Shown here piece by piece: positions 49,125 through 61,400 of a DNA stretch of 64,000 nucleotides. This stretch comes from Quercus robur (Eukaryota; Streptophyta; Magnoliopsida; Fagales; Fagaceae), in the NCBI RefSeq assembly GCF_932294415.1, contig NC_065536.1, forward strand, positions 16,179,974 to 16,243,973, read 5' to 3'. The position numbers were made by a program, and so were the translations under genes. Under the pieces are notes generated by a model, which ran no database searches, was not told the origin of the DNA, and saw only the letters and a list, made by a program, of their open reading frames with translations. Numbering within the stretch: the first letter of the stretch is position 1; every line of letters begins with the position of its first letter.

Positions 49125-49570
49125 TCAAAATCATTTTCACAAAGCCCAAATACTAATTTGACATCTATTTTTACAAAGCCCAAATACTAATTTGACACTA
49201 TTTCACAAAGCCCAAATACTAATTTAGCACTACTTTACAAAGTCCAAATACTAATTTGGTACTATTTTTACAAAACCCAAATACTAATTTGGCACTATTT
49301 TATAAAGCCCAAATATTATTTTGGCAACTCTTTTATAAAGCCCAAGTTCTAATTTGACAATTATTTTTTTACTATTTTTATAAAAGCCCAAATCCATTTT
49401 AGCAATTATCTTACAAAGCCCAAAATAATATTTTGGCAAAAACAATTACTTTATACTCAAAGCCCAAATGTTAATTTGACACTTATTTTGCAAAGCCTGA
49501 ATAATCTTTTGGCAACTATTTCATAAAGCCCAAATGCTACTTTGGCACATATTTACTAAATTCAAATATT
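49125..49570. repeat. ~33-bp degenerate tandem array in the gypsy LTR
   Basis: About a dozen units built on aaagcccaaatactaatttg followed by acactatttca or similar. Units become more diverged toward 49570. Confidence 0.8.
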
Positions 49571-51135
49571 ATTTTAACATTTGTTAAATCCCTAACTCAT
49601 GGGAAATACACATTACTCATCTCTCAAAAGAATATCTCTTTTACAAAATTTTATGGGAATTATGTATATTATTTCCATAATCAACTAACTATAAAGCCCA
49701 TGAATATCACCCATGGCAAAACTACTCATCTTGTAGGGATAACCAAGCCCAAGCAAGCTTATCTACAAAGCCCAGTTGGGTCAGGCCAGCCCACACACAA
49801 ATCTTAGCAATTGGAAAACACATGAACTGGTCAGCCAAATTTCAACAACAATTGAACAGCTAGAGCCCCTTCCCATTAGGTCCCAACTTGTCTAATCAGA
49901 TCAAAAAACAGATACTTGTCCACCAGGGGATGAATCCTTTCTCCATAAGCTGAAACCCCATCATTTCTCAAGTGACATAAAGCTGAAGGTGATGTGACAG
50001 AAAGCTGGGAAAGTTTCAGCCAGCTCTTACTTCTTTCTCCTTCTACTTATTCAGTCAAAAATCCAAAACTGCCATGACCAGATTAGTGAAGCTCTTGAAG
50101 CGACACAAAATCAGCTCTTTTTCATACTAAAAATATGTATTCTTTGGTTCATGAACCAAGCACATGAACTCCAAATGGGAAAACTTATGGAAATGTGGTT
50201 TGGAGGGCACCAAGGGGATCCCAGCAGAGTTCCCAACAAGGGCTCCAAGGTTGACACCTGGCTTAGGGTGGTCCAATCTGCCCTAGGGAACTCTAATTCT
50301 AGTTGCAGCATAACTAAGATCATTAGCCTAAAGCATGCTCTAATCCCATCAGCCAAGACTAATCAACATTCAATGCTAAAACCAGAAACCCAGCTGTTAT
50401 TACTCAAAACAGCAAAAACCTTCTAAAGTTGAGCTTGCTACTCTTAGTTAAAAATCTTAAGAATGATTCTCTAAAGATTTTCTAGAGATTGAGGAAGATT
50501 TAGCAAAGATTATTTGCTAATTACCCCCTGAAAACCCTAATATAAATATAACTCTCTATTAATGCTTAACCAACAAACAATATACTAAGACATACACCAG
50601 AGAGATTCTTCCTTAACCTCTCTGCTTAAGCTTTCTCCAAGCTTTGAAAAAGTCCCTAAGTTCTTAGTTTCAAGCCTAGAAACTAAGTTCCCTAGCTCCT
50701 AACTCACAAATACTTTCTCATCGCCCTATTCTTATACACTTACTTGCCCCAACAGAACATTCCAGTAGTACTACTATACACTCTCACTCCTTACTCATAC
50801 TACTCACAAATGATTTTCTCTACTCACTACATACACTATATTCACGAGCATGCTATGGCATCATAATGATCTTGCTGCGCTAGTTGGGATCTCTCTCTCT
50901 CCCTTCATCTCACACTAAGTCTTCTCCATTATTTGTCATTATGGAACCCATGATATTTACTTATTCATTTACTATCAATGGTTATGATGTAACTGTTACT
51001 ATAGAGTTTTTCCCTCATATTGTTGTACTAGAAGACTCCTCTCCAGAGTTAACGGATAATGAGTCTAAAGACGTAGATATTTCCCTTAGTCTGTAAAGTA
51101 ACTAACGGCTGGAGACCTATCATGTTTTGTTTTAC

Positions 51136-51285
51136 TGTTGGGTTATTTTCTGTAGGAACACCTTACCATTGGGCCATTTTCTGCAGAAACATTTCACTGC
51201 TAGGTTATTTTCCTGCAGAAACACTTTACCGCTGGGCTGTTTTCTGCAGAAATACTTTACCGCTGGGCTATTTCTTGCAGTATGT
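51136..51285. repeat. ~32-bp tandem array near the LTR 3' end
   Basis: Four to five units of the form ctgcagaaacactttaccgc followed by tgggctattttc. An open frame of repeated LQK-TA-L residues over it is an artefact of the array. Confidence 0.8.
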
Positions 51286-51546
51286 TTTTCAACCATGCTA
51301 ACGTGTTCGCTGTAGGGATTGTTCATGGGCCACTCTTGTTAGTTCCAATCTAAGCCCAAGGCATAAAATAAAGTGGATTTCTTGGACCTACACCGATAGC
51401 CTTTGGGCTGTGCATCGCAGCCCATCGTCGAGTTTCAATTTAGACCCCTCGACCCAACATAAATCTTATTTGTTGGGAAGAAAGCTTTTTCGCCCCCGAC
51501 ATTTTGGTAACTCCACTAGGGAGTCTACTGAAGCTAAGAGTTCACC

Positions 51547-52830
51547 ATGCCTTCTAGATTGCGGAACAGCAGGCAAGAGGGGACTAGAAACACCAGTCTC
51601 CCAGCAGTACAAAGCCATCACAGTCAAGCTTTGCAAGGGGAGCAAGCTGTCCAACATGAGGTCAACCAAGAAAATTCTGATCGTCGATTCTCTTTCCTCT
51701 TAGAGACATTACAAGGAATGCAGCAAGCTCAATTCGAACTTACTGAATCTTTAAGGGTTTTGAGAGAGACTCAAGGGCTAATGCCCCGACCATTACATGA
51801 AGAACTGGATCCTAGAACCCAGCAGGAGAAGGGATCAGCTACTGGGAATCCCCAATCTGGTGAGCAAAATGCCTCTCTTCCTCAGTTTGTTACATTATCT
51901 GATCTCACTGCTTTGCTGGGAAGGGAAAGGCTTAGCTAGCCAAAAGAACCAAGGCACTTCGTTCGTAGGCCACCCTACCCAGCTGAGCTACTAAGCAAGC
52001 CATATCCAGAGAAATATGAAACTCCTACCTTCTCTCTTTATAATGGGAGGAAAGGAAATGCGATTGAGCATGTCAACAAGTTTCTTGATTCTATGGGTCC
52101 TTTTGCTGGAAATTGTGATATTTGCTTAAGGGAATTCTCAAAATCTTTTATCGATCGTTCTTACACATAGTACTTCACTCTACAGCTAGGTTCCATTGCC
52201 ACATGGGATGACATGGTTGAAAGTTTCTGCTCAAAGTATTTTCATGGGGAGGAAAAGGTTACCATCCTCACTCTTCACAACACTAAGCAAAAGTCTTCCG
52301 AAGGACTCCTTGATTTTATCCGACGGTTTTGAGATACTGCTCTTGATTGTTATAGGCAGTTCAAAGAAAAAGAGCTTGTTGAGATTTGTATTGATAACAT
52401 GTCTCATGAGTACCGAGCCTATTTTGAGAATCTTGATATAATTCAGTTTGCCCACCTGCTCCAGAAGGCTCGTAAGATAGCTATATCAGTCAAAACTTTC
52501 ACAGCTAAAAAACCCAAGTCAGAAAAGAAAAATGCCCCTCTAGCTCTTGCAGTCTCCACCAATGAACCAATAGTTGGGGAAAGGCGGAAAAGGAAAGAGG
52601 AGGAAGAGTACCCTCCATTCTATGCACCGATAAAGAAATGAGTGCTGTCATTGACAAATGGGTGGCTGATGGAATACTGAGGCCCTTCAAGCCTATCCGT
52701 GAGCCTACTCAGGAAGATATGCGAAAACCCCTTTATTGTTGGTATCATCGATATGTGGGTCATGGAACTAGAAATTGTAGAAAAGTCCGGGGAACATGGG
52801 GGAAGAATATTGTCTAAAGAATGATGGAAA
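51547..52830 (+). pseudogene. Decayed Ty3/gypsy gag
   Basis: From the ATG at 51547 one frame can be followed to 52641 through in-frame stops at 51937-51939, 52168-52170 and 52330-52332. A one-base shift near 52636 moves it to the next frame. Visible parts are an N-terminal Q/E-rich region (residues 1-130), a conserved core with EKYETPTFSLYNGRKGN and FLDSMG, WDDMVESFCSKYFHGEEKVT, GLLDFIRRF and DTALDCY (plant retrotransposon gag domain), and a zinc-knuckle-like C-X2-H-X4-H-X4-C at about 52735-52776 (CWYHRYVGHGTRNC). It is capsid/nucleocapsid of a Tat-like gypsy element by resemblance. No pol follows, because a Helitron interrupts the element about 90 bases later. Confidence 0.8.
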
Positions 52831-52864
52831 ACTAGTAGTTTATTCATGTGATTTCAAATCAATA

Positions 52865-53666
52865 TCTAATCTAATACTATATATGTTAAAGCAGAAGCTA
52901 AGAGAAAGTAAGGCCTTACAATTAAGGATGTTGGGAAAGGCAGAGATAGAGTTATTTTCTGTTTTTTGCTCTCATGCCTTACTGCTTGCTTTGTTGTATA
53001 TGTTCTTGCTGTTGGTTGTGCAGGGTGAATGGGAAAAAGAGCTGCCTTTGCTGGGTTTCTTGGTTCAATAAGAAAAAGGAGGAAGCTTTATATGCTTTTG
53101 GTCGTGCTTTCCTTGGGTTTCTTTGAGAGGTTGGTATGACTGCTGTGGAGAGTTGTTAGTGGTCTTAGCCCTCTCAAGTTTGTGGGAAAGGAGGGAACTT
53201 TTTGTATTTTTGGGCTAGGAAAGGGTTCTGTTTATGGAGTTTTGGAGGGCTGGAACAGTGGTACTTTTTGTATCAAGATAGAGTTACAAAAATTGCCCCC
53301 TTTTGTAAAATATGGCTTATCAAACTTTGAATATATGTAGTTTGTTTTAAATCTAACCTACATATGTAAAGGGTTTGTAATGTTTCCTTCCTTAGAGGTA
53401 TAGAGTATGGGTGTGTACACTTTACATGAAACTGTAATTTGTCTTTACACAAATTTTATTATTAATAGAAAATTTTCTGCTACGATTATTTAAATATGAG
53501 CTATGAAAACAAGTTTGAGTAAAAAGTGAAGAAGAGGATTAATTTTTTTAATAATTTGATAATTCAAGAAGAGGGTGTTTGAACCTAACAAATATATGTA
53601 TAATGTTATATAGATTTTGTAGATATTCTTTGTGCTTTCCCGTACATCGCACATATTAGCGACTAG
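52865..53666 (+). mobile_element. Non-autonomous Helitron-like element, ~800 bp
   Basis: The 5' end tctaatctaatactatatat followed by gttaaagcagaag resembles plant Helitron 5' ends, and TC is preceded by A at 52864. The start could equally be the TC at 52870. The 3' end cccgtacatcgcacatattagcgactag finishes with CTAG at 53663-53666 followed by T. That fits insertion between A and T without target duplication. The hairpin before CTAG is weak. No Rep/helicase is encoded. Internal sequence includes a T-rich tract ending gttgtgcag (about 53015-53025) that looks like a splice acceptor, so captured gene sequence is possible. Confidence 0.6.
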
Positions 53667-54915
53667 TATTAATGGAATTTTGTGCAAGGACAATAGCAAT
53701 AAGGCTATATAATTGCTTTCGAATGGTCTATTGCAATAAAATTATTTTATTCTAAATCTAATATCTTATATCTAATAATAGTGGGGTTTTGTGCACGCTC
53801 CACTAACTCTTTCTTTTACTTTAACTAAACTCCTCAATTATCTATTGAGATTAATTTGTAATTTGATCTTATTTTTATGGATCAACAATTATAATCAATC
53901 TTCCACTTGACTTTAGTCTTGAATTTTCAATCTTAGACTGCATTTATTTCCAAAAAAAAATTATTTCAAATTTCGGTAATTTAATCCCTTTTTATATTTT
54001 GGTGTTGGGAATCTGCGGGTATCATGAATTTGTGTTATTTTGTTAAATTTTGTGAAACTATTCTCAATTAAATGTTGGAATGATGAATTTTGTGTTCGTA
54101 ATATTATATCTTGTGAAATTTATAGTAGATTTTGGTATTGCGGATTTGTTGGTACCATGTATTTGTGTTTTTTATGTTAAATTTTGTGAAATTATTCTTT
54201 GTTAAATGTTGGATTGGTGAATTTTGTTTCCAAGAATAAAAAATGTTATTTTAGTTTGAATATAAAAATATGATTTTTTTAAAAAAAAGCTCCATACAAA
54301 CCAATCACCTGAAAATGTTTTTTTAGAACATTTTCAAGAATGTAATTAATCAGTAAAAAATTATTTCCTTGAAAATATCTTTTATAAAAAAATTTACTTT
54401 GAAATAAATGCAATCTCAATAAAAGTTTGAAAGGTTGTTGCTTTATTTTTTTTCCTTAAAAGCTTTTGAAACAATTGGTAACTTAACATAGTATCAAATC
54501 GAGAGGCAGGAGATGCGTTGCTCTTGAATTAACTAAGAACCTTTTACAGCCCATGTAATTTTTTATATATATGTGTGTGTGTTTTTTATTTTATTTTATT
54601 TTATTTTTTTTAAGCTCAAGAACTATAACAAGTTATATAATAGATGTTTGCTATAACTCAAAAATAAAAATAAAAATGGTATGAAACACATGGCTAGACT
54701 TGGGCAAGCTATCAATACACAAACCTAAATGCCCTGGCTTTTTATTTATTTATGAAATTGTCAAAATATTTCTTTTGTCAAAAAAATTATTTTTATCATT
54801 TTTATCGTAGAATTTGGATAATATAATTTTAGTTGTGTAGAAATCTCACTTAACTACCTAACAGCTAGCAACATTTTGTTAAGCTACAAAAGGATTTCAA
54901 GAAAAAAAAAGAAGT
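53667..54915. other. AT-rich DNA, no gene recognised
   Basis: Two copies of a gttaaattttgtgaaa-tattct-tt-aaatgttgga block (about 54040-54080 and 54175-54212) form a local ~130-bp duplication. Remnants of the interrupted gypsy element are not identifiable here. Confidence 0.4.
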
Positions 54916-54919
54916 TAAT

Positions 54920-56060
54920 CCCAACTTTTGTAAGGTTGAATGTATTCAACTATGTATTGGCTTTATTCCGTGCCAAATTTGCTTGTAATTCAGTAATAAG
55001 AAATCCTGTATTTAGGTGGGAATTATGTAAGGGTTGTGTGTGAGAGAGTGTGAAGATTTGATTAGTGTGTGCAATCAAAGAGCATCTCGCGATTGGATCT
55101 TGCGACTGACTCGGGAGTGGTGACTCACCAGAAGTGTCACATGTGTGGAGCATGCAAGAAGTTGAAGGGTCATGATAGCTGGATCACTATAGGACAAAAA
55201 GTACAGTATGACCATTATGTTATTTGGCAACTAGAACTCGCGACTCATCCTAGTCGCAAGTCACTCACCAAAGCCTCTCGTTTTGCAGAAAAATGACTTT
55301 CACATTCCTTCTCATACCCTACTATAAATACTCTTATACCCACGAAATGTAGAGAGTTTCTAGAGAGAATTTTGAGAGATAAACTCTAGAGAACAACAAG
55401 ATTGATTCATCCACAATCTTATACATTTGATTCTCCAAATTACTCTATTGTCACCCTCTCCATTGACATACCCTTGAGAGGATCTTTAGCCAAATCCTTA
55501 TCTCACCATACCCATATCAGTGAGAAGGTTATTTGGTGCTTGGAAAGTAGTTTAGAGAGGACCAATTCATTTGGTTGATGCAATGGGCTTATTACGGGAT
55601 CCGGAAAGCTAGAGAAGACATGGTTAGGCTTAACCTTGTTGGAACAAGAAGCTTGGAGGTCTTAGGTGTATCGGGTAGATTAGGCTTGGAGGGTCTATAA
55701 CTATTCATGTATCCCAACTGATTTTCTAGTGGGTCGTTTTATTGTTTGGAGGGCGGCGGAGAGGTTTTTCACCAAGTTCTTTGGTTTCCTCTTCGATAAC
55801 ACGTGTCGGTGTTATCTTGCGTTTGCTTCTCTCTATCCTTTACTCTTTGCATTTAATTACTACTGTGTTGTGATTAAATTATGGCTTAGAGTAGTTTGAT
55901 TGTTTGGGTATAGCTTATATTTATCATTCCGTACATATATTGTTTGAATATAAGCTTGTGTTGGTATTCTTTGAAATTTGGGGTCTAAACATTCACTAGT
56001 GTTTTCCACACCAAGTGAACATTCAACTTTAAATGTAAATCTTTTACTTCTATCAATACC
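54920..56060 (+). repeat. LTR-like ~1.1 kb repeat, copy A (inverted relative to B and C)
   Basis: Starts near tgtaaggttgaatgtattca. It contains ttggctttattccgtgccaa, tgtatttaggtgggaattat, a TATA-like ctataaatactctta (about 55322), the gagggcggcggagaggttttt block and gaggaaac/ttatcg motifs in reverse, and ends near ggggtctaaacattcac. The same sequence in the opposite orientation is found at about 60340-61400 and 62300-63390. The structure fits a long terminal repeat of a plant retrotransposon. Exact ends are uncertain. Confidence 0.6.
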
Positions 56061-56598
56061 AGCCATGAGATTGTAGCCAAAATTTTATTCTAGGTTTGGG
56101 GTTAAGACTTCAATAGGATTTAAATATATATATATATATATATATTGGTTTTGGTCAAATGGTTTCTTGCTTATGTCCTCAAGAAGAGTTAATGGTAAAT
56201 TGGTTATTTGCTTTTGTGGAGGTGATCATAGCTTTTTTAAAGACGATTTTGAAGCTAGGATTAGAATAAGAGGATGATATCCTAGGAGAAGAGGTAGATA
56301 CTGAAGAAACCATAAGTCCAAAATCAATAAGTACGAAAGCATATTAAGAAGCTAGAACTATTGTGTTTGAGCATAATTAGATGCATTTTGCATGTATTGG
56401 CGTATTCGGAGTTTGCTTGAGATTATATGCATTTTGTTCATTTTTTTTGGCCTCTATTTAACGCCATCTTTGGATGCATTTGATGCATATTGGCATATTT
56501 GAAATAACTTGAGATAATTTGCACTTGGATCTTTTGATTGGGCTTAGTTTTGATTTGGCATTTGAAACATTCAAGGCTTGAAAAAATCTTTACACCAC

Positions 56599-56775
56599 AT
56601 GAGGGTGTGGCTTGATGGTAGGAGTCCTTATTCTACACCCAGAGAGGAGCGGTTCGAGTGATAGCCTTAGCAAAGCCCGTGTGGTACACGTGTATTATCC
56701 ATTGCCGTCACGTGGCGGGAGGTCGATGACCCCACACCAGAGACCCCTTTTTTATTCAGAAAAAAAGAAAAGAAA
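56599..56775 (+). mobile_element. tRNA-derived SINE
   Basis: gtgtggcttgatggtaggag is box A-like, and gagcggttcgagtgatag, about 35 bases on, is box B-like. The body continues with gcaaagcccgtgtggtacac and cacgtggcgggaggtcgatg and ends in an A-rich tail at 56760-56780. This differs from the SINE family at 28686 and 43185. Target duplications were not resolved. Confidence 0.65.
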
Positions 56776-57292
56776 AAAAAAAGTAAAGAAAGAAATCTCT
56801 GCTAGGTGGAGAGGAATTTGATTAAATTTGATGATCTACAAATTTTTGAGAATGGTTTTTAGAGTTTGAAATGACTTGGAATTCTTGTTTTCAAATGAAG
56901 GGGAAATTCTTTAACTGACTTATTTAAAAGGTTTCTCGGTGTAATTTGAATTAGGATATGGTGAAAATTTGTTGGATTTTGTTTCATATTCATATTTTAA
57001 ATTGATAATGTTTTGTATTTGAGATAGAAAAAGTTTAGAGGTATAAAAAATTTGATATTTGTTGATGTGATAGATTATTAATAGCATGTAAAAAAAAGAC
57101 GTCAATAATAGGCCAAAATAAAAATCAATGAAAAATTATCAACTCAACGTGTGTAAAAAATATTGTCAAATTTTTTGTGTGTATGGCATTATCCTTTGAG
57201 TAAATCCATGGAAGCTTTGAGCCTTTGACGATGGTGACAAGGGATTTTCTTTTTTGTGGTTGTTAAATGATATTATTATTAGCAACGTGATG

Positions 57293-57579
57293 TGTTATAC
57301 CATGTTGTATGTGCTAGAGTGAATGAGGAAGAGGAAGCATAGAATAGGAACACCGAGAACACGAGGGTTACGTGGTTCAGCCTTGACGGCCTACATCCAT
57401 GGAGGAATCCCTTAAGGGCTACATCTTTATTATGAATAAGAGTGTAGTACAATAACCTATATTACAATGAACCCTAACATGAGTATATATAGGCGACTAA
57501 ACCCTAGACCACTAGTACAATTAGGACTGGGCTTGGGCCTATTACATTGGGCTAATATGTCTAATATATATTTTTAACA
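57293..57579 (-). mobile_element. Short solo LTR, ~287 bp
   Basis: On the minus strand it starts TGTTAAAAATATATATTAGA and ends accatg-gtataaca, with TG...CA ends. It carries a TATA-like cctatatatactc and the ggctgaaccacgtaacc block common in copia-type LTRs. Convincing 5-bp target duplications are not visible. Confidence 0.6.
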
Positions 57580-58339
57580 GTGGTTTGATTGAATTCAGGT
57601 TTAAGTGGAGTTTTGTCAGATTTTGGCTTGACTTTCATGCCTTCACCAAATGCATGAATTTTTAGGCATGGGTTTTGTTTCACGCTTACATTAAATGCAT
57701 GTACTTCACTGAATCACTTTGGTTTCCTTTTGATCAAATATAGATCGATGCTCTCTTATTTGGTTTGTGTGGCTAGTCTCACAGTGTGGGTGCAGTAGAA
57801 ATTATAGAGGAGTGGTGTGGCATGGCAAAATGTGAGAGTGAGAGACCTCTTTAAAGAGGGATGCGTGAAGGAGGCGTTGCGTGAGAAAACTTCTTATTTT
57901 AGGTGCAGCCTTGAACTTTGTATTCAGCCCTAAACTTCGTATCGTGAGAAAGAGAACTGCGTACTTGTATGAGAGAATAATTTTGGGTGTATTAGAATTG
58001 AGTTTTGTGAATACCTCTACGTTATTTTGTTTTCTTTATATTTTTTAGTGAAATTTTTTCTTCTTGCTACCCGTGGACGTAGGCTAAAAGCCAAACTACA
58101 TAAATTCTTACTGTTCTCTTTTGTCTTTGTATGTATTTTTCTTTTTAGTACTTTTTGTTAATATTGTTTAATTTAGATGTTTTTCTAAAACCTATATTCT
58201 ACAGTCATGGCAGTTTCTTATGACAAATTGATAATAGAACTCAGTTATTACAATTAATTGATATATGTGCTCCGTATTTTACAACATTGCTCAAGTTTTT
58301 GTATAACTTTTTGCAAAGCATTTTGATTACAATTTACCT

Positions 58340-58383
<44 letters not shown>

Positions 58384-60335
58384 TAATTGAGATACTTATA
58401 CCTTTTGAATTATAGTTTCTTTTTTAAATAATAATAATAAATTTGACTTTTTTTTCTTCCATTTTTAGTCATAGAAATATTAATGTTGTAAAGGCTTAGT
58501 CAAAAATTGAAACACAAATTTTACATGATTTTACTATTGACCATCATTGTGGTTTATACAAATAACAATTTTACAATATTGTAATGTACACAGGAATATG
58601 CACAAGAATTGTCATTTGAGTGCATACTAAGTGCCAAGAGCTTTATAACTCAACTAAGAGGCACTTCCCAGTTGAACTTAATGGATAATTTTCATAATAA
58701 AAGGACTTGAACATTAATTATTAAAAAAAAAAAGGTTTTTGTGTATCAGGAATTCCAGGGATGCATAAACATCTAAAAATGTTTGATACATGCAACTTAA
58801 TGAAATAATAAAGCTAGAAAAATAGATTGATGTTAAAAATTTAATTATAAAAATTCTAAACCATTTCATGCCTTTAAGGAGTTTTATGGGGGCAGAACCC
58901 ATTTTGGCAACAAGCATTCTGGCATATATCAAGCAATTATTATTTTTAACTAATGCTTCCTTCATATATAAGGGGTTCCATTGAAATAACAACAGCAGAG
59001 GTTGCACTATGTAATCGTTCCTCAACTGGACCAATTTGCAGTGTCATTTTTAAACCTTGTTTGAAAGTGGAAAATGTTCTATTTCCATTCGCATTTGCTT
59101 TCAAGTTCTTATTCTAAATAAAATAACGTATCCCTAAAATGAATAATATTGCTTTTAGATAAAAATGAAAAATATTACAAATTTTTTTCTTCTTAATTAG
59201 TCATGGAGAAAGATTTTGAAGTTCAATGACATGAACAAAAAAAAAAAAAAAACAAAAAACAAGAAACAAAAAACAAAACAATCAAAAATTCAACATTAGA
59301 TTGGAGATGGTAGAAATGCTAATGGGCCTGGTGTGACTGAACCATATACAGATCAAGCCCATTCCATGACTGCTTAATTAAAGACTAAACCACCTAATGG
59401 GCCTGAATCCAATGGCGTGGGCCAGCCCAGTCACGGTTCTGCTATGATCAGGTAAGAATCTCAGAAACACAGACTGCATTCCTTCCTTCCAGATAGACTC
59501 ATCAAGATTAATGCTTTAATCGCTCTTGAAATCCTGCAGTACCACAAAGACTCGTTATGCTCTTGTGTCACTGCTATTGTTGTTTGTAATTGCTAGGACA
59601 CTCAGCTTCCAAAAAACTGTGCAAGATATCAAGCTGATTTACCCACTTTTTTATTCGTAAGCATAATATTCTGCAGAAACTGGTGGTGGTTGCAGATCTA
59701 GAAGGCTTTGTTGTTACGGCCTGCTACATTTGGCATCAACTATAGTTTTAAACCTGCGTTTTTGAACTCAAGGGCTTGTTTGCTATGATTTGACTTATGG
59801 TTTTATGATTCTTCAAAATGTTTCATTGATAGAAGGGAGGATCCACGGACACTGACACTGACATGGATACAGACTGGTATGAGTACAATATAATAACACG
59901 GGCAATTTTTATAAAATTATAACATGATATGACATATAGGACACCGTTACGACATAGGAGTACGGCACCCTAATAATTTCAAACTTCCAAGTACAAAATT
60001 GTACATATTTAAGAGGTAATCTGAATTCAATATATGTATAAATAAAAAAAACTACCCAAAAAAAAAAAAAAACACGTTTATTCATCACATTTTCTCTATC
60101 TATCCATTAGTTTTTGTCAAAAAGGTGACATTTTTCAGTTTCATCCAAAGTACAGTTCAAAGATACAGTTTATCACAAGTTGTATCTTGTCGAGTTGGAA
60201 AATTTTAGTTAAATACTAATGTTGCTTGCTATTGTTCACTACTGACCTTTGGGCCTAATACCACTTTGGTCTTCTATAAATATGAATTTGTGGGTGATAC
60301 CATCATTTCAAATTTCATTTTGAAAGTTCAAATAA
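57580..60335. other. AT-rich intergenic DNA, no supported gene
   Basis: TA microsatellite at 58346-58380. A SINE-like scrap (gtgccaagagctttataact, about 58630-58672) lacks its box B and tail. An A-rich low-complexity stretch is at 59238-59285. Short frames have no recognisable protein. Confidence 0.4.
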
Positions 60336-60339
60336 CGTA

Positions 60340-61400
60340 TAAAATACCAATGAACGTTTAGACCCCTAAATACAAAATTACCAACACAAGCTTATAATCA
60401 AACAGTATATGTGCGGAAAGATGAATATAAGCTAAACCCAAATAGGTAAAACACTCTAAACCGAAATTAATCACAACCATAGCAGTAATTAAAAGGTAAA
60501 GAGTAAGGGAAGAGAGATGCAAACACAAAGATAACACGGCGATGTGTTATCGAAGAGGAAACCGAAGTACTCAGCGAAAAACCTCTTCGACGCCCTCCAA
60601 GTGGTCAATAATCCACTAGAGAATAAAGTTGGGATACATGAATAGCAGAAGACCCTCCAAGCCTAATCTACCCAGTGCACCTAAGTCCTTCAAGCTTTTT
60701 GCTCCAACAGGGTTACGCAAAACCTTGTCTTCTCTAGCTTACTGGATCCCACAATTGCCCATTGCATAAACCAAAATGAATTGGTCCCTTTTGAACTGCT
60801 TCCCAAGCACCAAAATAACTTCTCATTGATATGGGTATGGTGAAATAAGGATTTGGCTAAATGTACATCTTAAGGATATGTCAATGGAGAGGGTGAGAGT
60901 AGAGGAATTTGGAGAATCAAAGGATGAAGATTGTGGATGAGTCAATCTTGTTTTTCTCTAGGGTTTCTCTCTTAAAATTCTCTCTGGAAGCTCTCTACAT
61001 TTCGTGAGCATAAGGGTATTTATAGTAGGGTGTATGAGGAATGTGAAGAGTCAGTTACAACCAAACAGGGCATTTTGGTGACTCGAGCTCGCGATTGGAA
61101 CAAGTCGTGAGTTTGAGTCGCGAGTAAACTGCTTGGTCAGATTGGAAATTTTGTCTTGTAGTGCTCTAGCTGTTATGACCCTTCAACTCCCCTGCATGCT
61201 TCACACGTGTGCCATCTTTGGCGACTTGTCAATTGCAAGGCTCTTCTTGAGTGCACACATCTTGAGCTTTCTTCACACTCTCTCACACACTATCCTTACA
61301 TAATTCCCACCTAAATACAGGGTATCTAATTACTAAATTACAAGCAAATTCAGTACAGAATAAAGCTAACACATGATTGAATAAATTCAACATTATAATC
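60340..61400 (-). repeat. LTR-like ~1.1 kb repeat, copy B
   Basis: Matches copy C (62300-63390) in the same orientation and copy A (54920-56060) in reverse. Shared blocks include gaacgtttagacccc at the left, cgatgtgttatcgaagagga, the cgccctccaag block, gcctaatctacccagtg, gatatgggtatggtga, tatttatagtagggtg (TATA on the minus strand) and aattcccacctaaatacagg at the right. Confidence 0.65.

Larger units (their letters stand above)
48579..51501 (+). mobile_element. Long (~2.9 kb) 5' LTR of a Ty3/gypsy-like element
   Basis: Begins TGTTGAGGTACAAATTTTC and appears to end cgcccccgaca at 51501. Three bases later comes TGGTAACTCCACTAGGGAG, a primer-binding-like sequence of the tggcgactcc-type seen before gag in many plant gypsy elements, and gag follows at 51547. 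Inside are two adjacent tandem arrays (48942-49110 and 49125-49570), a TATA-like taatataaatata near 50530 and a third array at 51136-51280. No 3' LTR is present in the window, so the right end and target duplication cannot be shown. The 3' boundary is the less certain end. Confidence 0.6.

Noticed and set aside
48942-49570. Regularly spaced repeats that might suggest a CRISPR array
   Set aside because: The units are degenerate tandem repeats without unique spacers, inside a plant LTR; CRISPR is not expected in a plant nucleus.
50111-51096. Frames at 50111-50426 and 50884-51096
   Set aside because: Inside the gypsy LTR/leader, on either strand, without recognisable domains.
56599-56670. Possible functional tRNA gene because of box A and box B-like sequences
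   Set aside because: No cloverleaf or acceptor stem can be formed, and the body runs on into an A-rich tail, as in a SINE.
58714-59034. 106-codon minus-strand frame
   Set aside because: No family recognised, no intron-exon signals, AT-rich low-complexity ends; I cannot support a gene.
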